Assembly: GCF_003576645.1 (NCBI RefSeq)
Contig: NC_044920.1
Coordinates: forward strand, 16,903,980 to 16,967,979
From: Ipomoea triloba
Lineage: Eukaryota > Streptophyta > Magnoliopsida > Solanales > Convolvulaceae
Length of the DNA: 64,000 bases
Reading direction: 5' to 3'
In this document: positions 20,323-33,406 of the stretch, piece by piece
Position numbering within the stretch: position 1 is the first letter of the stretch
How the letters are laid out: the number at the start of each line of letters is the position of its first letter
Translations under genes and position numbers: made by a program
Notes under the pieces: model-generated
The model's database searches: none
What the model saw: only the letters and a program-made list of their open reading frames with translations
Told to the model about the DNA's origin: nothing

Positions 20323-23300
20323 ATGAGTAAGCTCGTAGGACTATCCGGCCTGAGTAGCCTGGATCGAGTTAAATCGCTAACTGCTTCCCGTTCCGGAGTT
20401 GCACAGAGTTTTTCAATTCCTGCGCGCGTCTCTTCCGACTCAGTTTCTGCGGGAAGCTTCGTGAATTTGAAGCTAACAGCGGGTAATTTGTTTAGTTTTC
20501 TGGTATTTTTCTTTGAATTTCTAAGGAAAAGTGTCTTTTGTTGTTTTTGTTGACAAATTACTGTTATTATTTGTACCAGAGAAGTTGGTGAAGGAACAAG
20601 CTTCTGCAAAAACTGATCTTCAATTAGCTGTAAAGAACCTCTCTATCTTGAATGGCCTATGATACTGGCTTTTACAATCTTGTTTATATTAGGCTATTGA
20701 TGGAGTAGTCAATTTCTTATGGTTGTTATCATCATTGGAATTGAATTTTCTGATCGTGAATGAATACAGTACTCTAAGCTGAAGAAATTAACAGAAGACA
20801 TCGGTGTTCTGGAAGAAAAATTACAAAATGCCTATAATGAAAATGCCAAATTAAAAGTGAAGCAAAAAGAAGATGAGAAACTTTGGAATGGACTGGATTC
20901 TAAATTCTCTTCAACAAAGACCTTGTGTGATCAACTCACTGAGACTTTGCAACACTTAGCTGGTCAAGTTCAAGAAGGTAAGTAACTTGATGCTATGAAC
21001 TCTCTTTGAAATGGTACCACTTCGAGAATTGATACTAAATTCACAACTTGCTCTGTAGCGGAGAAAAATAAAGCATTTTTTGAAGATAAACTATCTGCAT
21101 CATCAGTTGCTCTTGATAATTTGCATGACCAAATGAAGGCCCTGTCACTAAGGGTGGAATCTTTAGAAGAGACTATCAGAAATTGTAAGATCTCCATTTC
21201 TTTGCTAGCCTTTCTGTCCCTAACCAGGCAACTTGCTTTTACATATATCTATTCTTTAAATATTTAGTATGTTTAGTTTGATGACATGTTTCTAAATTTT
21301 TATTAAGGTGGGAAGGAGCTGAAGGAACTTGGTGTTGAGAAGGAGAAAATGGAGGAATATTTCAGGGATGAACAAAATAAAGCCACCAGTATAATTGCCG
21401 AAAAAGGTATAATGTCTATGCAGTAAGCTATTCATAGGAAATTTGGAACTCACTTTTTAAATTGCAGCTTAGCTGTTGGGAGTTTTAGTGCCTTAAAGAA
21501 TATTATGCATAAAGGAGTATAGGAGTTGGAGTTACTTTGTGGACTAGGAAATAGAGAGATAAGTCATGTTGGTATCTTTTCTGCTTTGTGAAAAAAACCA
21601 CCTTGTAGCTTCAAATTCAGATAATTATTGATGAATAATGTGCATTGAACAACAATGAAAGTTGCTCTGACATTGATGTGTCCTCAGTCTGAGAAAAAGA
21701 GAACCATGCTCTATAACAGATTTCAATTCATGGAGAGGTGATGTTTTTCTTGTTTTCTTTTATTTTCTATAAAGATGAATATTATGGCACTCTTAGTTTC
21801 ATCTATACGTGCAGTGCAAGTTAAATAAATTGAGTTAATCGGTGGAAGTAGTATACATGATTCAATACATTTAAATTGTACTTTGTATGAGGCTGAGCTC
21901 ATTTAAATTAAGTTGTGACACTCTGAGATCTTCTTTCTTCTCTTTACTATCTCAACCTTCATTTCTGGATTGATTCAGATTTTAGATACAGTTTATTTTT
22001 ATTTCCTTGATGATAACACACGCCAAATATACTCAAGACTAGGTTTCAATTTATTTGTTTCTTATCAACCTAGTAAATGTTCTGGACAACATTTAAACAT
22101 GTTCTGGACTAGGCTTCAGGCTTTTCTGTTTTTTATTTTTATTTTTATTTTTATTTTTTTATAGCACCTGGCTTCTGACCACAAAAGAAAATACGTTTTA
22201 TCTCCAATATTTTCTCTATGTTGTTAAGGCTATCTACCTCTATCGCTTTCTAGCATTAGCTGTTTGCTGAAAGAACCAGGTAACATGTTTTCTACTTATC
22301 ATAATTTTGTTGAGAATAGTGCCTTCCTATGACCTACATATTTACATTCAGGAGTTATAAATGATCTCATCTGAATGTTTCCATGTATGGTTGCTCCAAA
22401 CAGTAAGTAGATATCCTCCCTGTGAATACTAGTTATTTGTTGTAACTCGGGCATGAAATCTGGCACAACAGCTTTATTGCTAGGAGCCTAGGAGTTGACT
22501 TCAGAAAGCTTCTTGTGTGTGAACCCATTGAATTTATTTATTTATTTTGGGGAGGGGGAGGAGGTGGTGAGGCTGGTAGGTTGCAAGATGTTTCTGGAGG
22601 TGTGTGTACACAACCTCTGGTCAATTCTTTCTACACATGCACAATCCCTACAAGCAATTGTTTGTTTATAGGAATTGCATGGTGCTACCTATTTTCAGAA
22701 TAGGAGTATTATTGGGCAGTTCAATCAGAAACTGCACAATGCATGGTTATCTAAAGTTAAATATCTTTGTTTCTGACAATACATTATCATCTAATCTTAA
22801 TAGAGTATTTTTCTTTGTTTCATAAGGATGCAATGATAAAGTATTGCAATTGTTCTCCAAAAGTTAATACCTCACATTATTGTTAGGTTGTTCACATCGG
22901 TTCATGTCACCAATGCCTAGTGCCAAATTGATATTACTATTTCAGTTCGTCTGATGTTTGAAAAGTACTTTTTGAGCTTCAAATGATAAACTTTATTTAT
23001 GTTCTTTCCTTGATTAGATGCTACAATCCAGAAACTTGAAGCAACTGCGAAATCTGATGGATTGGAAATGGAGACTTTGAAGTCTAAATTGGAAGAGTTG
23101 AATCTTGAATCAAGACAGAAAGGAGATGAATTGATAAATTTGAGCAACATCTCACAGAATTTAGAGAAAGAGAAGTGTGAACTTATATCTAGCAACAAAG
23201 ATGTTGCTGACAGATTAGAAATGGCACTTCAGGAAGTAAAGAACCTTCATGATTTTGTCAATTTTCTGGCTATGAAACTCACTGAATTGGATAATCAAAG

Positions 23301-26300
23301 TCGAACCTTTTCAGAGAAGGTCATTCATCTTAATGCTTTATTTGACAATTGGTTTAAGATGGTCCATGAAGAGAAAGAACTTGCCGGTCAACATGCTGGA
23401 AACAAATTTGACCAGCTCCACAATCAGTATACATGTATTGTTTCAGAGAGAAATTCTCTACAATTGTCTAATCAGGACTTAAACAATAAGATCATAGCAA
23501 TTCAGAAAGATCAAGAATGTGCAATGGTGCAGCATGCAGAAGAATGTCATTTAACAGAAGAGAAAATTAGGAATTTAGAATCTGAAATAGAAAGCCTTTG
23601 CTCTAAGAAAATGAAATTGGAAGTGCTGGTTACTAACTTGCGGGGGGATATTGAAACTTTATCAGAAAATTCAAAACTATCTGATAAGAACATGGTAAAA
23701 CTCTTCCACAATTTTGGATTCTTATGTGCTGCTATTTGGCTTCATTTGATGTAATGAATTTAACTATGCAGCAAGAGGTGCTATCAAAGCTTGCTCAATT
23801 AGAAATTGAGAACAAGGATTTCACAGACAAGCAACAGTTGGATCTAATGAAAAAAGATGACGAAATTAATCATTTGCAGAAGGAAATTGAGAAATATGAA
23901 GAACGTCTGGGATCACTGGACAACCAAATCAGTCAGATCACAAATGCACTGGAGGAGAAAGATCGACATCTTTTGGAACTTAAGAACAGGGAGAAAGAGT
24001 TGGGAGATCAAAAGGCTGAGGTGTTCTAACACATTCATCTTATTATTATCTATTAAAAGTATAACCAGTTGAATGTATTTAACACCTTGTAATTGATCAC
24101 AGATTCAAGAATCTTTGATTGACACCGAAAGCAGACTTACAGAAGCTAAGAAGCAGTATGAACTGATGTTAGAAAGTAAGCAACTAGAGCTTTCAAGGCA
24201 TTTAAAGGATATATCTCAAAAAAATGATCAGGTCAACTTCTATAAGTAATTAATTCATTTATATGTTGTATAAACTTTACATTTTTGCAACTGACCCTGT
24301 CAGGCTTTTTGATCAGGCCATTAATGAAATACGGCAAAAATATGAGATGGAGAAGGTGGAGAGTATCAACCTTGAGAAGGAAAAGGTTTGCTGATTGTTC
24401 TTTATTAGTTTTTTAATAATTATTCTATGTAAGTGTGTTTTTCACAGGTTTCATGTTCAGGCTGACAAACTTGTTGGAGAGATGAAAAAGAAATGTGAGC
24501 AGCAGCTTGTGGAATGCAAAGAAGAATCTAGGCAGTACTTGTTGCGTGTACGAGAAGAACATGCTGTTCTTGTATGTAGTAAAATACAATTTGAAAGACT
24601 TGATTATTTTCCATATAAAAAACTTGTTGTAGTAAACAACATTGGATTGTCTCAGTTTAAGCCTGAATAACTTTGCAGGTTAGTTGCATTCAACAAGAAC
24701 ATGACAAGAGGGAAATGAATCTTTTATCCTGTCACAAAGATGAGATAAAGCGCATCCAACTTCATGCCGAAAATGAATTGAGAGAAGTGCTTGCCTTATG
24801 ACTATTTCTGTGTCCATGCTTAATATTTGATATTTCACATCTTGTTCTATTGGTGGTATGTGATCTGCGTCGCTTTTACAGAAAATAATATCACTTAGGA
24901 ATGAACATGATGGTCAGTTAAGCACTTTGAAGTGTAAGCATGAGGATGAGTGTAGAAGACTGCAGGAGGAATTGGATATTCAGAAATCTAAAGTATCTCC
25001 TCTGAATTACTTGCTGTTAATATTAGTTGTACTTTCATTACTATGTTCATTTTATATTTCAATTCCAGGAGGAGAAGCAAAGGGCTTTATTGCAGATGCA
25101 GTGGAAAGTAATGGGTAACAATTTGGGAGAAGACCAAGAAGTAACTTCTAGGAAGGTTTGACTTTATAGTTTATACATCAGATATATTCCTACTATATTA
25201 CAGTATTGCAGTGTGAATTTAAGCTCTCTGCTGTGTTCAATTTTTTTTACAACTGCAACTCATAAGAAAATACTTAATCCTGTTTCCTCTAACTGAAACT
25301 ACTTAGCATACTCCATACTATAAAATGATAAACTACTTATTATGCCAGTGATTATAATTCCTTGCTATATATTCCGTCCACAAAAAATGGTCAAAAGGGA
25401 AAACTCAGGGATTTAGGAAATAGTATTTAATGTTCTGCTTGGTATTTAATTTATTCGATTATTTTCAGGCTTATCCTTCATAAATGTAGTTTTCTTTTTT
25501 AAGTCTAACTTAGCAACTTTATTTACAATTTAAAATGGAATAGTATTCTAGTACTCCATATAGTATATGATAATTTTATGGTACATCTAAAAATAGTAAG
25601 TAGGCCAAGCACCTTATAGTTTATGGTACACCTTGTAATTTTAGAAGAAGTCTTGTGTTCAATTCCCCTTGTACCTAAAAAAGGTTGTAAGCAGGAATGT
25701 TTTGACAAACAGATGGGGTATAGAAAAGAATGATGATATTGGCATATAATCCCTGTTATATTATTTGACAAATTAGTGAAAGCTTAAAATTTTTAATTGT
25801 ACACATCTAAATGCAAAGGATGCCATAGTTTCTCTTGCATGATGCTAATGCTTCATATTTGAAATAGCTTATCACACCAATGGAAAGATCAGAACTAGGA
25901 AGTGAGCCCGTGAGGCTCTCATCACAAGGGGTATGGAGAAGAATGATGTATGCAGCCTTACCCCTATTTTTAGAGGGGTTGTTCCAAATGCTTGATCCCA
26001 TGGCCTAATGGTCAATAGGTGAACAATTGGTCACATATCGTGGCCAAATATAATTTTTGCTAGCACACCAATAGAATGAACAAAATGAAATAATTTTTTG
26101 GAGCTGCTATGTGATTTCTTCTAACGTAAAGAAGGAAGTGAAATAAGTTTCATTATTTATTAGTACAGTGATAATATAATGAGTATTTAGATTTATGTTT
26201 GTCTTATCTTTGAGAGATGGGAAAGCATCTTCCTATGTGGGATTTTGAATGTGGAGAGTATGGCCACTTGTGTAAATAAAATCATGCCATCATATCTGGA

Positions 26301-27542
26301 TTGAAAACTGTATCATTTGCAGAACTATTCTGTTTCATCAGCAAAGAAAAAACATTCTGAAAATGGAAAATGGGACCATCATGCAGTAGACCAAGAAGAA
26401 GTACAGGAGAAGGTATGCATCAAAAGAAAAGATGATTCTTTCCTTTTTGTTCAATGTCTGCAATACTATGGCCCTCATAGCTTATATTTCTTTGGTTTTC
26501 TCTAGGATTCCACTTATTTGAGAGCAAATGGAACACCGGTGTCAAACTTGCTTAGGAAAGTGGACAAGGTTAATACAGGAAGTGTTATGAGTCTTCCTAA
26601 GAGTAGAAAGGTAAGGACCACAATGAATTAGCAATTAATGCATTCATGGTGTGGCTGTGGAAGATAATTTAAAGCTTAGGCTGCATATGCCTTTATTTCT
26701 GTCCAATGGATTGAACTTTAAATCTGCAAAAGCAAAAGAAAACAAAAAGCATGTTCATATTACATTTTATTCTAACTTCTAAACATAGGTGGCCTGTCTT
26801 AGCCTCTTGACTTTTTCATTGATGGGTATATCTTCTTAGATAATGCCAAGTATTATTTCAGCACTTTATTTTCATCTCTATCAGTGAAAAAGGACTACCA
26901 ACCCCCTCCCCTTCTCCAACTAGCCCTTTTTCTAGTTTTGACTTCTTAAAAGTTTATATTCCAGGTTACCCATCATGAATATGAAGTTGAGACAAAAAAT
27001 GATGGAACAGTTACCAAAAGGAGGAGAACAAAGAGCACAGTCATGTTTGGGGCACATGTATTCATTCTTTAACAATTCATGCTATTTTCTTCACTATGTA
27101 TGACTTTATATTCATAGTTAGTACTATGAGAAATACAGAATAATCTAATCCTACATAACTTTTTGGTTAGAATCAGGAGATGAGGAAGCCAAAGAAGAAA
27201 GAAACTCCAAAAGCCAATACTCCAAGACATGCTTTAAAGGTATTGATCTTTCCTAGCAAGGTTCCAATTTCCTGTGGTTTTCCTTTAGAATCCTAGATTA
27301 ATTAATTGTACAGTCATGAAAGATTCAACTATAAACTCTACAATCTGCCCAATCAAGTTGTACCATTAGCCCATTAGGAATTCTGTTTTCCATATCTGTT
27401 CCTTTGTTAACTGATTCTAACATCTACTATATCAATGTAGGGAACTAAGGAGACAGTTCGTACAAAACCTGCCAATATAGGTGACTTGTTCTCTGAAGGA
27501 TCTTTGAATCCATACACAGATGATCCATATGCATTTGATTAG
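20323..27542 (+). CDS. ZYP1: Synaptonemal complex transverse-filament protein ZYP1
   Basis: Eighteen exons with GT-AG introns keep one frame: 20323-20482, 20580-20629, 20770-20977, 21059-21184, 21308-21406, 23018-23694, 23772-24020, 24103-24231, 24317-24385, 24461-24571, 24679-24786, 24882-24992, 25069-25155, 26323-26412, 26506-26610, 26965-27057, 27171-27239, 27441-27542. The lengths total 2643 nt, or 880 residues, close to Arabidopsis ZYP1 (about 856-871). The protein begins [20 protein letters not shown], has [18 protein letters not shown] and [16 protein letters not shown], a long coiled coil, a basic tail ([12 protein letters not shown]) and ends DDPYAFD. The family forms the central element that links homologous chromosomes in meiotic prophase and limits crossovers. 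Splice sites were chosen by eye. Introns 5 (1.6 kb) and 13 (1.2 kb) are long. No break is visible. Confidence 0.95.
25900..26035 (+). mobile_element. SINE-like fragment in ZYP1 intron 13
   Basis: The stretch 'gagcccgtgaggctctcatc ... atgtatgcagccttacccct ... agaggggttgttcc' resembles the body of tRNA-derived plant SINEs of the Au/TS type, recalled from general knowledge. Boundaries and target duplication are not clear. Another weak pol III B-box-like sequence (tgtgttcaattcccc) is at about 25650. Confidence 0.4.
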
Positions 27543-29082
27543 AGGTACTTGCATCTCATTATACTCAAAAAATTACGAAATTATTAATCTGCACTATATA
27601 GTCTCTAGTCTCCAACTCTTTGAATCAGTGTTGCAACTTGCAAGTTTGATGGGGTGTTTGGTATAGCTTATGTAATTAGATTTTTGGTTTATTGATAAAA
27701 TAATCACTTTTCTACATATTTGCATAAATTGTGGAGTATGATTTGTAAACACCTTTTAGCTTATTTAAACAAAAAATCTCTAAGTAACTTGAAATAGACT
27801 CTGGATTATTCATAATTCATAATCATAGGCTTTACCAATGCGTAATAAATCTCTTTCTTCTACTACCCAAACACTCAACTTACCATGTGGTTGTATAAAC
27901 TTAAGTTCACTTTGCAGTATTGTATAAATGCAGTTGTTATCCGGCATACAACATCCGAGCCAACCTCTCAGTTTTTACCAACTTTGCACTATCAACGGAT
28001 CAAATATTTTCTTACGTGGTTAACTTTCATCAACCAAAGAGAACATTTCTGTGCTATGACAATGGGTTTACGGGGTGCAAAATGTTTTGAAAATTTCTCA
28101 CTCATACATTTGCAATGCCTAATACCATCTTGTTTCAATTTTTGTTTCTTTATTTTTTCAATTATGTTCTCGTATTTCAGTATTTCAATTCTTATGCCAG
28201 ATTTAAATTAAGTAATATGCCTACTGGGAGAATTCTCAGCCAATTATCTTTAATATTTCTCAGGTGCAGAAAATGTGGACTTCTTGTTCAACGTTCTGGC
28301 CTGCTCATTCTATCTGAGAAAATATCTGCGTGTATTCTTTTGTCTATTGCGACGAGCAGCTATTTGTGCACATTTTGAAACTGATGCTTGAAAATGTACA
28401 AAAAGAACCAATCAGTAAACCGCAGAAGGAAGGTTGTTGTAGATATTCATACACAATCAGACAATTACAATGTATATATAGTTTGTACAAAAACTCTTGC
28501 TGTGGAAGAAAGGCAGACATACTGATACTGATCACTCATAGTTGCCAATTTAATGCTCCTCAATAACTACTTTTTTGAACTTTTTTTTGAAAACACTTTT
28601 TTGAACTTTAATTTGAGGAGAATTAAGAAATGCTGGCTCACTGGCTGTTAAAGATGTAATGCGTCAGTGTGTGTGTTTTTTTCTTTTGGTATCAAATTAC
28701 AAATGAGTAAATATAATTTTTGATCTCACGAGTATTAGCAAAATGATAGTTTTAGTCCACATGTTTAACTACAGTCAATTTTGGTCCTACAATTACTGTT
28801 TTCGTGCTAAAATTGATCATGTCGGTCACCACTCTGGTTAAAACATGCTGAGATGACAATTTTGTAAGGATATTTGTGTCCATCCATGTTTAATATGCCA
28901 ATTTCAGCACGAATAAAAGGGATTTCAGCCTTAAATCAATATTCTTCTTCTTCTTCTGCAAAAGTATAAGGCTTTAGGTTTCCAATGTCAAGTTGTTCCA
29001 CTCATTTGTCTTCTTCTTCGAATAATAGAAGAAGCATGAGTATGGAGAGTGGATTACAGTGACACAATGTCGATGTGGCCAA
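27543..29082 (+). other. ZYP1 3' flank and intergenic DNA
   Basis: A splice donor-like gtacttgc directly follows the stop (27546) and an acceptor (tatttctcag) lies at about 28263, so an intron in the 3' UTR is possible. From about 28730 to 28930 there is sequence of the type 'agttttagtccacatg...ttttggtcctac', similar to the ends of MULE-like repeats elsewhere here, but without a matching arm. No other gene is recognised. Confidence 0.4.
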
Positions 29083-29091
29083 TGAAATGAA

Positions 29092-29698
29092 AGAGTTTTT
29101 TCCACTTTTGGTCCTATGACTTTAGTATCTTCGTCAATTTAGGTACACGACTTTCATTCCGGACATAAGTAGTACTTGACTTTGATTTTTTTGCCACTTT
29201 TAGTCCTTGACTTTGATTTTTTTTTTCCACTTTTAGTCCTTTCGGCCATGTGAGCGACAACTTTTAATCGAAATTAACAAATTGTTGTGTCATTAAGGGT
29301 AAAAGTGTCTTTTGATAAAGCCCTAAATATACTTATAAATAAAATCATAGAAAAAATAGGAAAAAGAAACGTTATTTGCTTGTTCTGCTTCGCTTTTTAA
29401 GCGACAACTTTTAATCGGAATCAACAAATTGTTGTGCCATTAAGGGTAAAATTGTCTTTTGATAAATTCATAAATACATTAAACGTTATTTACTCTTAAT
29501 GGCACAACAATTTGTTGATTTTGATTAAAAATTGTTGCTCTTATGGCCGAAAGGACTAAAAGTGGAAAAAAAAATCAAAGTCAAGGACTAAAAGTAGCAA
29601 AAAAATCAAAGTCAAGCACTACTTATGTCAGGAATGAAAGTCGTGTACCTAAATTGACGGAGACACTAAAATCATAGGACCAAAAGTGGAAAAAACTC
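29092..29698. mobile_element. Non-autonomous MULE-like element, 607 bp
   Basis: Inverted arms of about 200 bp, starting agagttttttccacttttgg at 29092 and gagttttttccacttttggt (reverse complement from 29698), share 'cctatgactttagt', 'caatttaggtacacgac' and 'aagtagtacttgactttga' type blocks. The 9-bp duplication tgaaatgaa is at 29083-29091 and 29699-29707. It has no coding sequence. Confidence 0.82.
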
Positions 29699-30290
29699 TG
29701 AAATGAAATTAAAGACTTCATACACCGCACATAATACAAATCGAAGGTTTTGGAGATGCCCAATAAGTGGAGTAATAAACTAATTTTTTTAAAAAAAATT
29801 ATATGACTTTGTATATTGAGTTTAAAATTTTGAATTTTGCCAACATGATACAGATTGTGATTATAAGCACTAGTACAAAAAAGCTAATTCGTGACCCTTA
29901 TACAAGAGAATCCACGACCCTAAGAGTTGGTCCAGAAAAGTCAAGAATCCGCAACCATTTTTCGATAAAAGGGTCGCGGATTCTATATTATTTTTAAAAA
30001 AATAAATGGGTATGCGCGACCCTTTCTATGTTGGAAAGGTCGCGAATACCATTTTTTTAAAAATGGCTTTTAATCCACAGATAATTTTTTTAAATAAATT
30101 AATTAATTTTTAAAACTCCCTAATTTTTTTATTAAAAATCTTCTACATAATTTTGCAAAAGCAAAACTACAAACTATAAACCAACACAACAATAATATAC
30201 TCTTCACAATAACACAATAATGTACTCTAAACTTCACAATTATACTAAACTATCAATACAATATATCAGCACAACAATAACAAACCTAAT

Positions 30291-30385
30291 GGGGTAGCTC
30301 AAGTGGCAAGTGAGCTCTCTTTGTGGGGAAGAATTTTGGGAGGACCCGAGTTAGACTCCCACAAGTGATGATTCCCAAAAAAGCA
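30291..30385 (+). mobile_element. SINE-like insertion inside the CACTA element
   Basis: A tRNA-like pol III promoter is visible: A-box-like ggtagctcaagtggcaagtg at 30294 and B-box-like cccgagttagactccc at 30345. The short body ends near an A-run (aaaaaagc). A possible duplication (agcacaa) flanks it. Confidence 0.5.
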
Positions 30386-30615
30386 CAATGATAGACGTAC
30401 GTACTCTCCCACAAATTTTGAATCTCATATATTTCGTTGTAAGATTACAATGCTTCTTCAAATGCCTAAAAAATAATTTAATTAATCAAATTATTAAATA
30501 TGTTAATTAATAAATTATAATTTAATTATTATTTTTTGAATAAATTATAATTTAATTATAGTTCTATTTAAATTCACTTATCCCCATCTAAACAATCAAC
30601 CGATAAATATTTAGT

Positions 30616-30676
<61 letters not shown>
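30616..30676. repeat. (AC)n microsatellite
   Basis: An uninterrupted run of about 30 AC units inside the CACTA element. Confidence 0.95.
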
Positions 30677-30679
<3 letters not shown>

Positions 30680-32560
30680 TTATAAACATATATAACAATT
30701 TATAATCAAAGTATATATACCTAACAATTCACTAAAATCTCCCTACACATCACACATCATTTTAATTGCTAGCATAAGTTTCATTATTCTCTAATTATCT
30801 GCATGAGTTTGACTATTTGCATATAAGTTTCACTGTCTATATGAGTTTCATTCTTATTAGTACTTGTACTAGGAAGTAAGCTTTCATCCTGTGATATCCA
30901 TCGATTGTATCCTATCTTAAAAGTACAACATATCAAATGGTTCTTCACTTGCTTAGAACTATATAATTTCTCAAATTTTTATAATCACAACACAGGTATA
31001 CACCGTAAATTCTTCTGTCTTTTTTACTTTTGTTTTTATCAGCATATTGTATAAACTCTTGAACCCCTTGCATATATTTGAGTGTAGTGCGTTTCTATAC
31101 ATCCAACTTCGATCCATATTTATCAATTGATAAAATGCTGATCTAAGTATGGTAGATATATTGATAATCGATGATGGACGCATTTAGAAACAATATTAGG
31201 TAATTTGCATTGAAATTAAAGAACCTAATTCGTAATCAAGGAACCTAATTCTTAATCAAGACACTTAATTCATTAAAATACCTAATTTACAGTCAAAGTA
31301 TATATACCTAATTTATCAAATTAAAGTACTTTTTTTTTTGAAAACATCAAATTAAAGTACTTAATTCATCAAAGTACATAATTCATAATCAAATTATATA
31401 CATAACTCATCAAATTCAATCTAATTTATCAAATTACCTAATTTATAATCAAAGTATATATACCTATCTCATCAAATTAAAGTATTTAATTAATCAAAAT
31501 ATCTAATTCATCAAACCACATAATTTATAATCAAATTATATACCTAACACAATAAATTCAATCTAATTTATCAACCTACATACTCCGTAATTCATAATCA
31601 AAATATATACAGAACTAATCAAATTAAAGTATCTAAATCATCTAAATACCTATTTAATCAAATACCTAATTCATCAAAATATCTATTTCACAAAATTTTT
31701 TTTTATTAAAATATATTAAATATTTATAGTGCCAAAATATGAAATAAAATAATAATAGTAATTCTTAATTCATAAGTATGCACACACTAATATTTAATCA
31801 CAATAACTCATCTTAAAATCACCAAATTTCGAAATAAAATAAAAATAAAAATTCAAAAGTCATGAACACGCACAAATTAATATATAATAACAAAAAAATA
31901 CTTTAAATTCATATATATAATCACCAAAATTCATATTTTTATGCATATTAAGATATAATAACAAAAATAACCACAAATAATAAAAATTTGAAATAAAAAT
32001 TTTAAAATAATAAAAAGTCATATTTAGCAAAATAATAATAAAAACACATATTTTTTACAATATAAAAAAGGTGAGCTTACCAACGAAAATTATGTGCGAC
32101 GGCATACGTTCAACGACTGAGAGAGAGAAAGGGAGGAAACCAAGGAGATGTCGATTAAAGGTGGTAGTGGCAGAGAGGAGCGAGACCGTTGCATTAGTGA
32201 TGATGGAGAGAAGGCATGAAGAAATCAACAATAATGGAGAGATGACAGTGATGCGTCGACGATGAACAAAAATGATTGTGAGAGAGGGAGAGATGGCGGG
32301 GCAATGAAGGTTTTGTGAGAGGAGTGGAGATTAAGTGAGCTAAGTGGGAAGTGTGTGAATGAAGGAAAAACCGCGATCCAAATTTGGATACGATAACTGA
32401 GGTCACTTTCCACAACCCATTCTTCGAGAAATGCATTTTTTTAAATAAAAGAAACTGTGTCCCTTTTGTTTAAAATGGGTCGCACTTTCTTGTTAATTTA
32501 TTTACAATTTTTCCACCACACATATTTTTTTAATCAAACACTTTTTTTTTTGTACTAGTG

Positions 32561-33293
32561 ATGGAATTGTTTGATTCGCCTATGTGCAAGAGAGTTACAA
32601 AAACAATTCTAGGATTATTGAGAAGGATCAACCGGTAACTAAAAGTCTAAGCTGATCGTTGGATTGCAGATTTAAGTTTATATATTATATGCTCAACACG
32701 TCCCGTCACGTGTGTGAGCCAATTACTTTTTGATTGGCTCTAAGCAACACGTGGACCATAGTATCTTTTATTAAAAAATTATTTATTTACCCATGACTTT
32801 TTGGGTGGGGTTGGCTCTGATACCAAATTGAAACATGTGCTCCATCTAAACTAAAAGGTTAAGCTGATAGTTAGATTTCACATTTATGTTTATATATTAT
32901 ATGCTCAACTGGTAGGAGGGGGTCAATTTTAGTTGGAGTTGAAAAATTAAACATGCCAAAGTCTAGCTTTTCCATGGAAAAGACAATGGCTTCTATTGGA
33001 TCATACCCTACTTTAGTAAGTATGTTGTGGTCTCCTTCCTTAGAAGTAGGGTGGTTTCCCTCCTCAGTAGTAGGCTACTCTCCTTCTTTAGTAGTAGGGT
33101 GGTTTCCTTCCTCAAAGTAGGGTGGTCCCCTTCTTTAGCAGTAAGGGGAGTTCCACCTTCACATGCACTAGATCTCCAACTCTTTTTCTTGGCTTCATCT
33201 AACACAAAGTGTAATAAAAGCATTTTTGAATGAAGGAAAATAGGAGAACTAACAAAATAAAAGAAGAAAAAAACAAAGATACAAGGACTAACA
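32561..33293. repeat. Direct repeat and minisatellite, no gene
   Basis: A 58-bp sequence ending 'tttatatattatatgctcaac' occurs twice in direct orientation (32640-32698 and 32853-32910). At 33020-33150 a short minisatellite repeats 'agtagggtggtttccttcctc' about four times with variation. The open frames over it follow from the repeat. Confidence 0.6.
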
Positions 33294-33406
33294 TCAAACT
33301 TGTTTTTCCTTCTTTTCTGTGTTTCGAGGACATCCTCTTGAGTTGTGATCGAATTATCTACACTTGCTACAATGCAATATTATTCAAGTTCTAGCAACAT
33401 GATCTC
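33294..33406 (-). pseudogene. MULE transposase, C-terminal zinc-knuckle end
   Basis: The minus strand encodes CSKCR-FDHNSRGCP, the C-terminal zinc knuckle of MULE transposases (CX2C..H..C), then KEKQV and a stop at 33294-33296. It is the last piece of the gene that starts at about 42140, separated from the next piece by the solo LTR (33407-34797). One in-frame stop lies inside the knuckle. Confidence 0.7.

Larger units (their letters stand above)
29868..32560. mobile_element. Non-autonomous CACTA (En/Spm-like) element, 2.7 kb
   Basis: Ends cactagtacaaaaaa (29868) and ttttttgtactagtg (to 32560) are the inverted CACTA termini. The flanks aag and atg may be a decayed 3-bp duplication. Subterminal repeats of gcgaccct / agggtcgc lie at 29890-30050 and in weaker form at 32370-32490, as expected for CACTA transposase-binding regions. 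The interior is AT-rich with no transposase; short open frames near 32070-32440 are not recognised. Confidence 0.85.

Noticed and set aside
22515..22825. Open frames in the middle of the ZYP1 locus
   Set aside because: They lie in intron 5; the flanking exons splice in phase without them and no family match is seen.
32071..32436. Frames on both strands near the CACTA right end
   Set aside because: No match to CACTA transposase or TNPA-like proteins; the frames overlap each other and lack introns or start context.
33008..33233. Frames across the 'agtagggtggtttcc' minisatellite
   Set aside because: Repeat-derived; the coded peptides are simple repeats.
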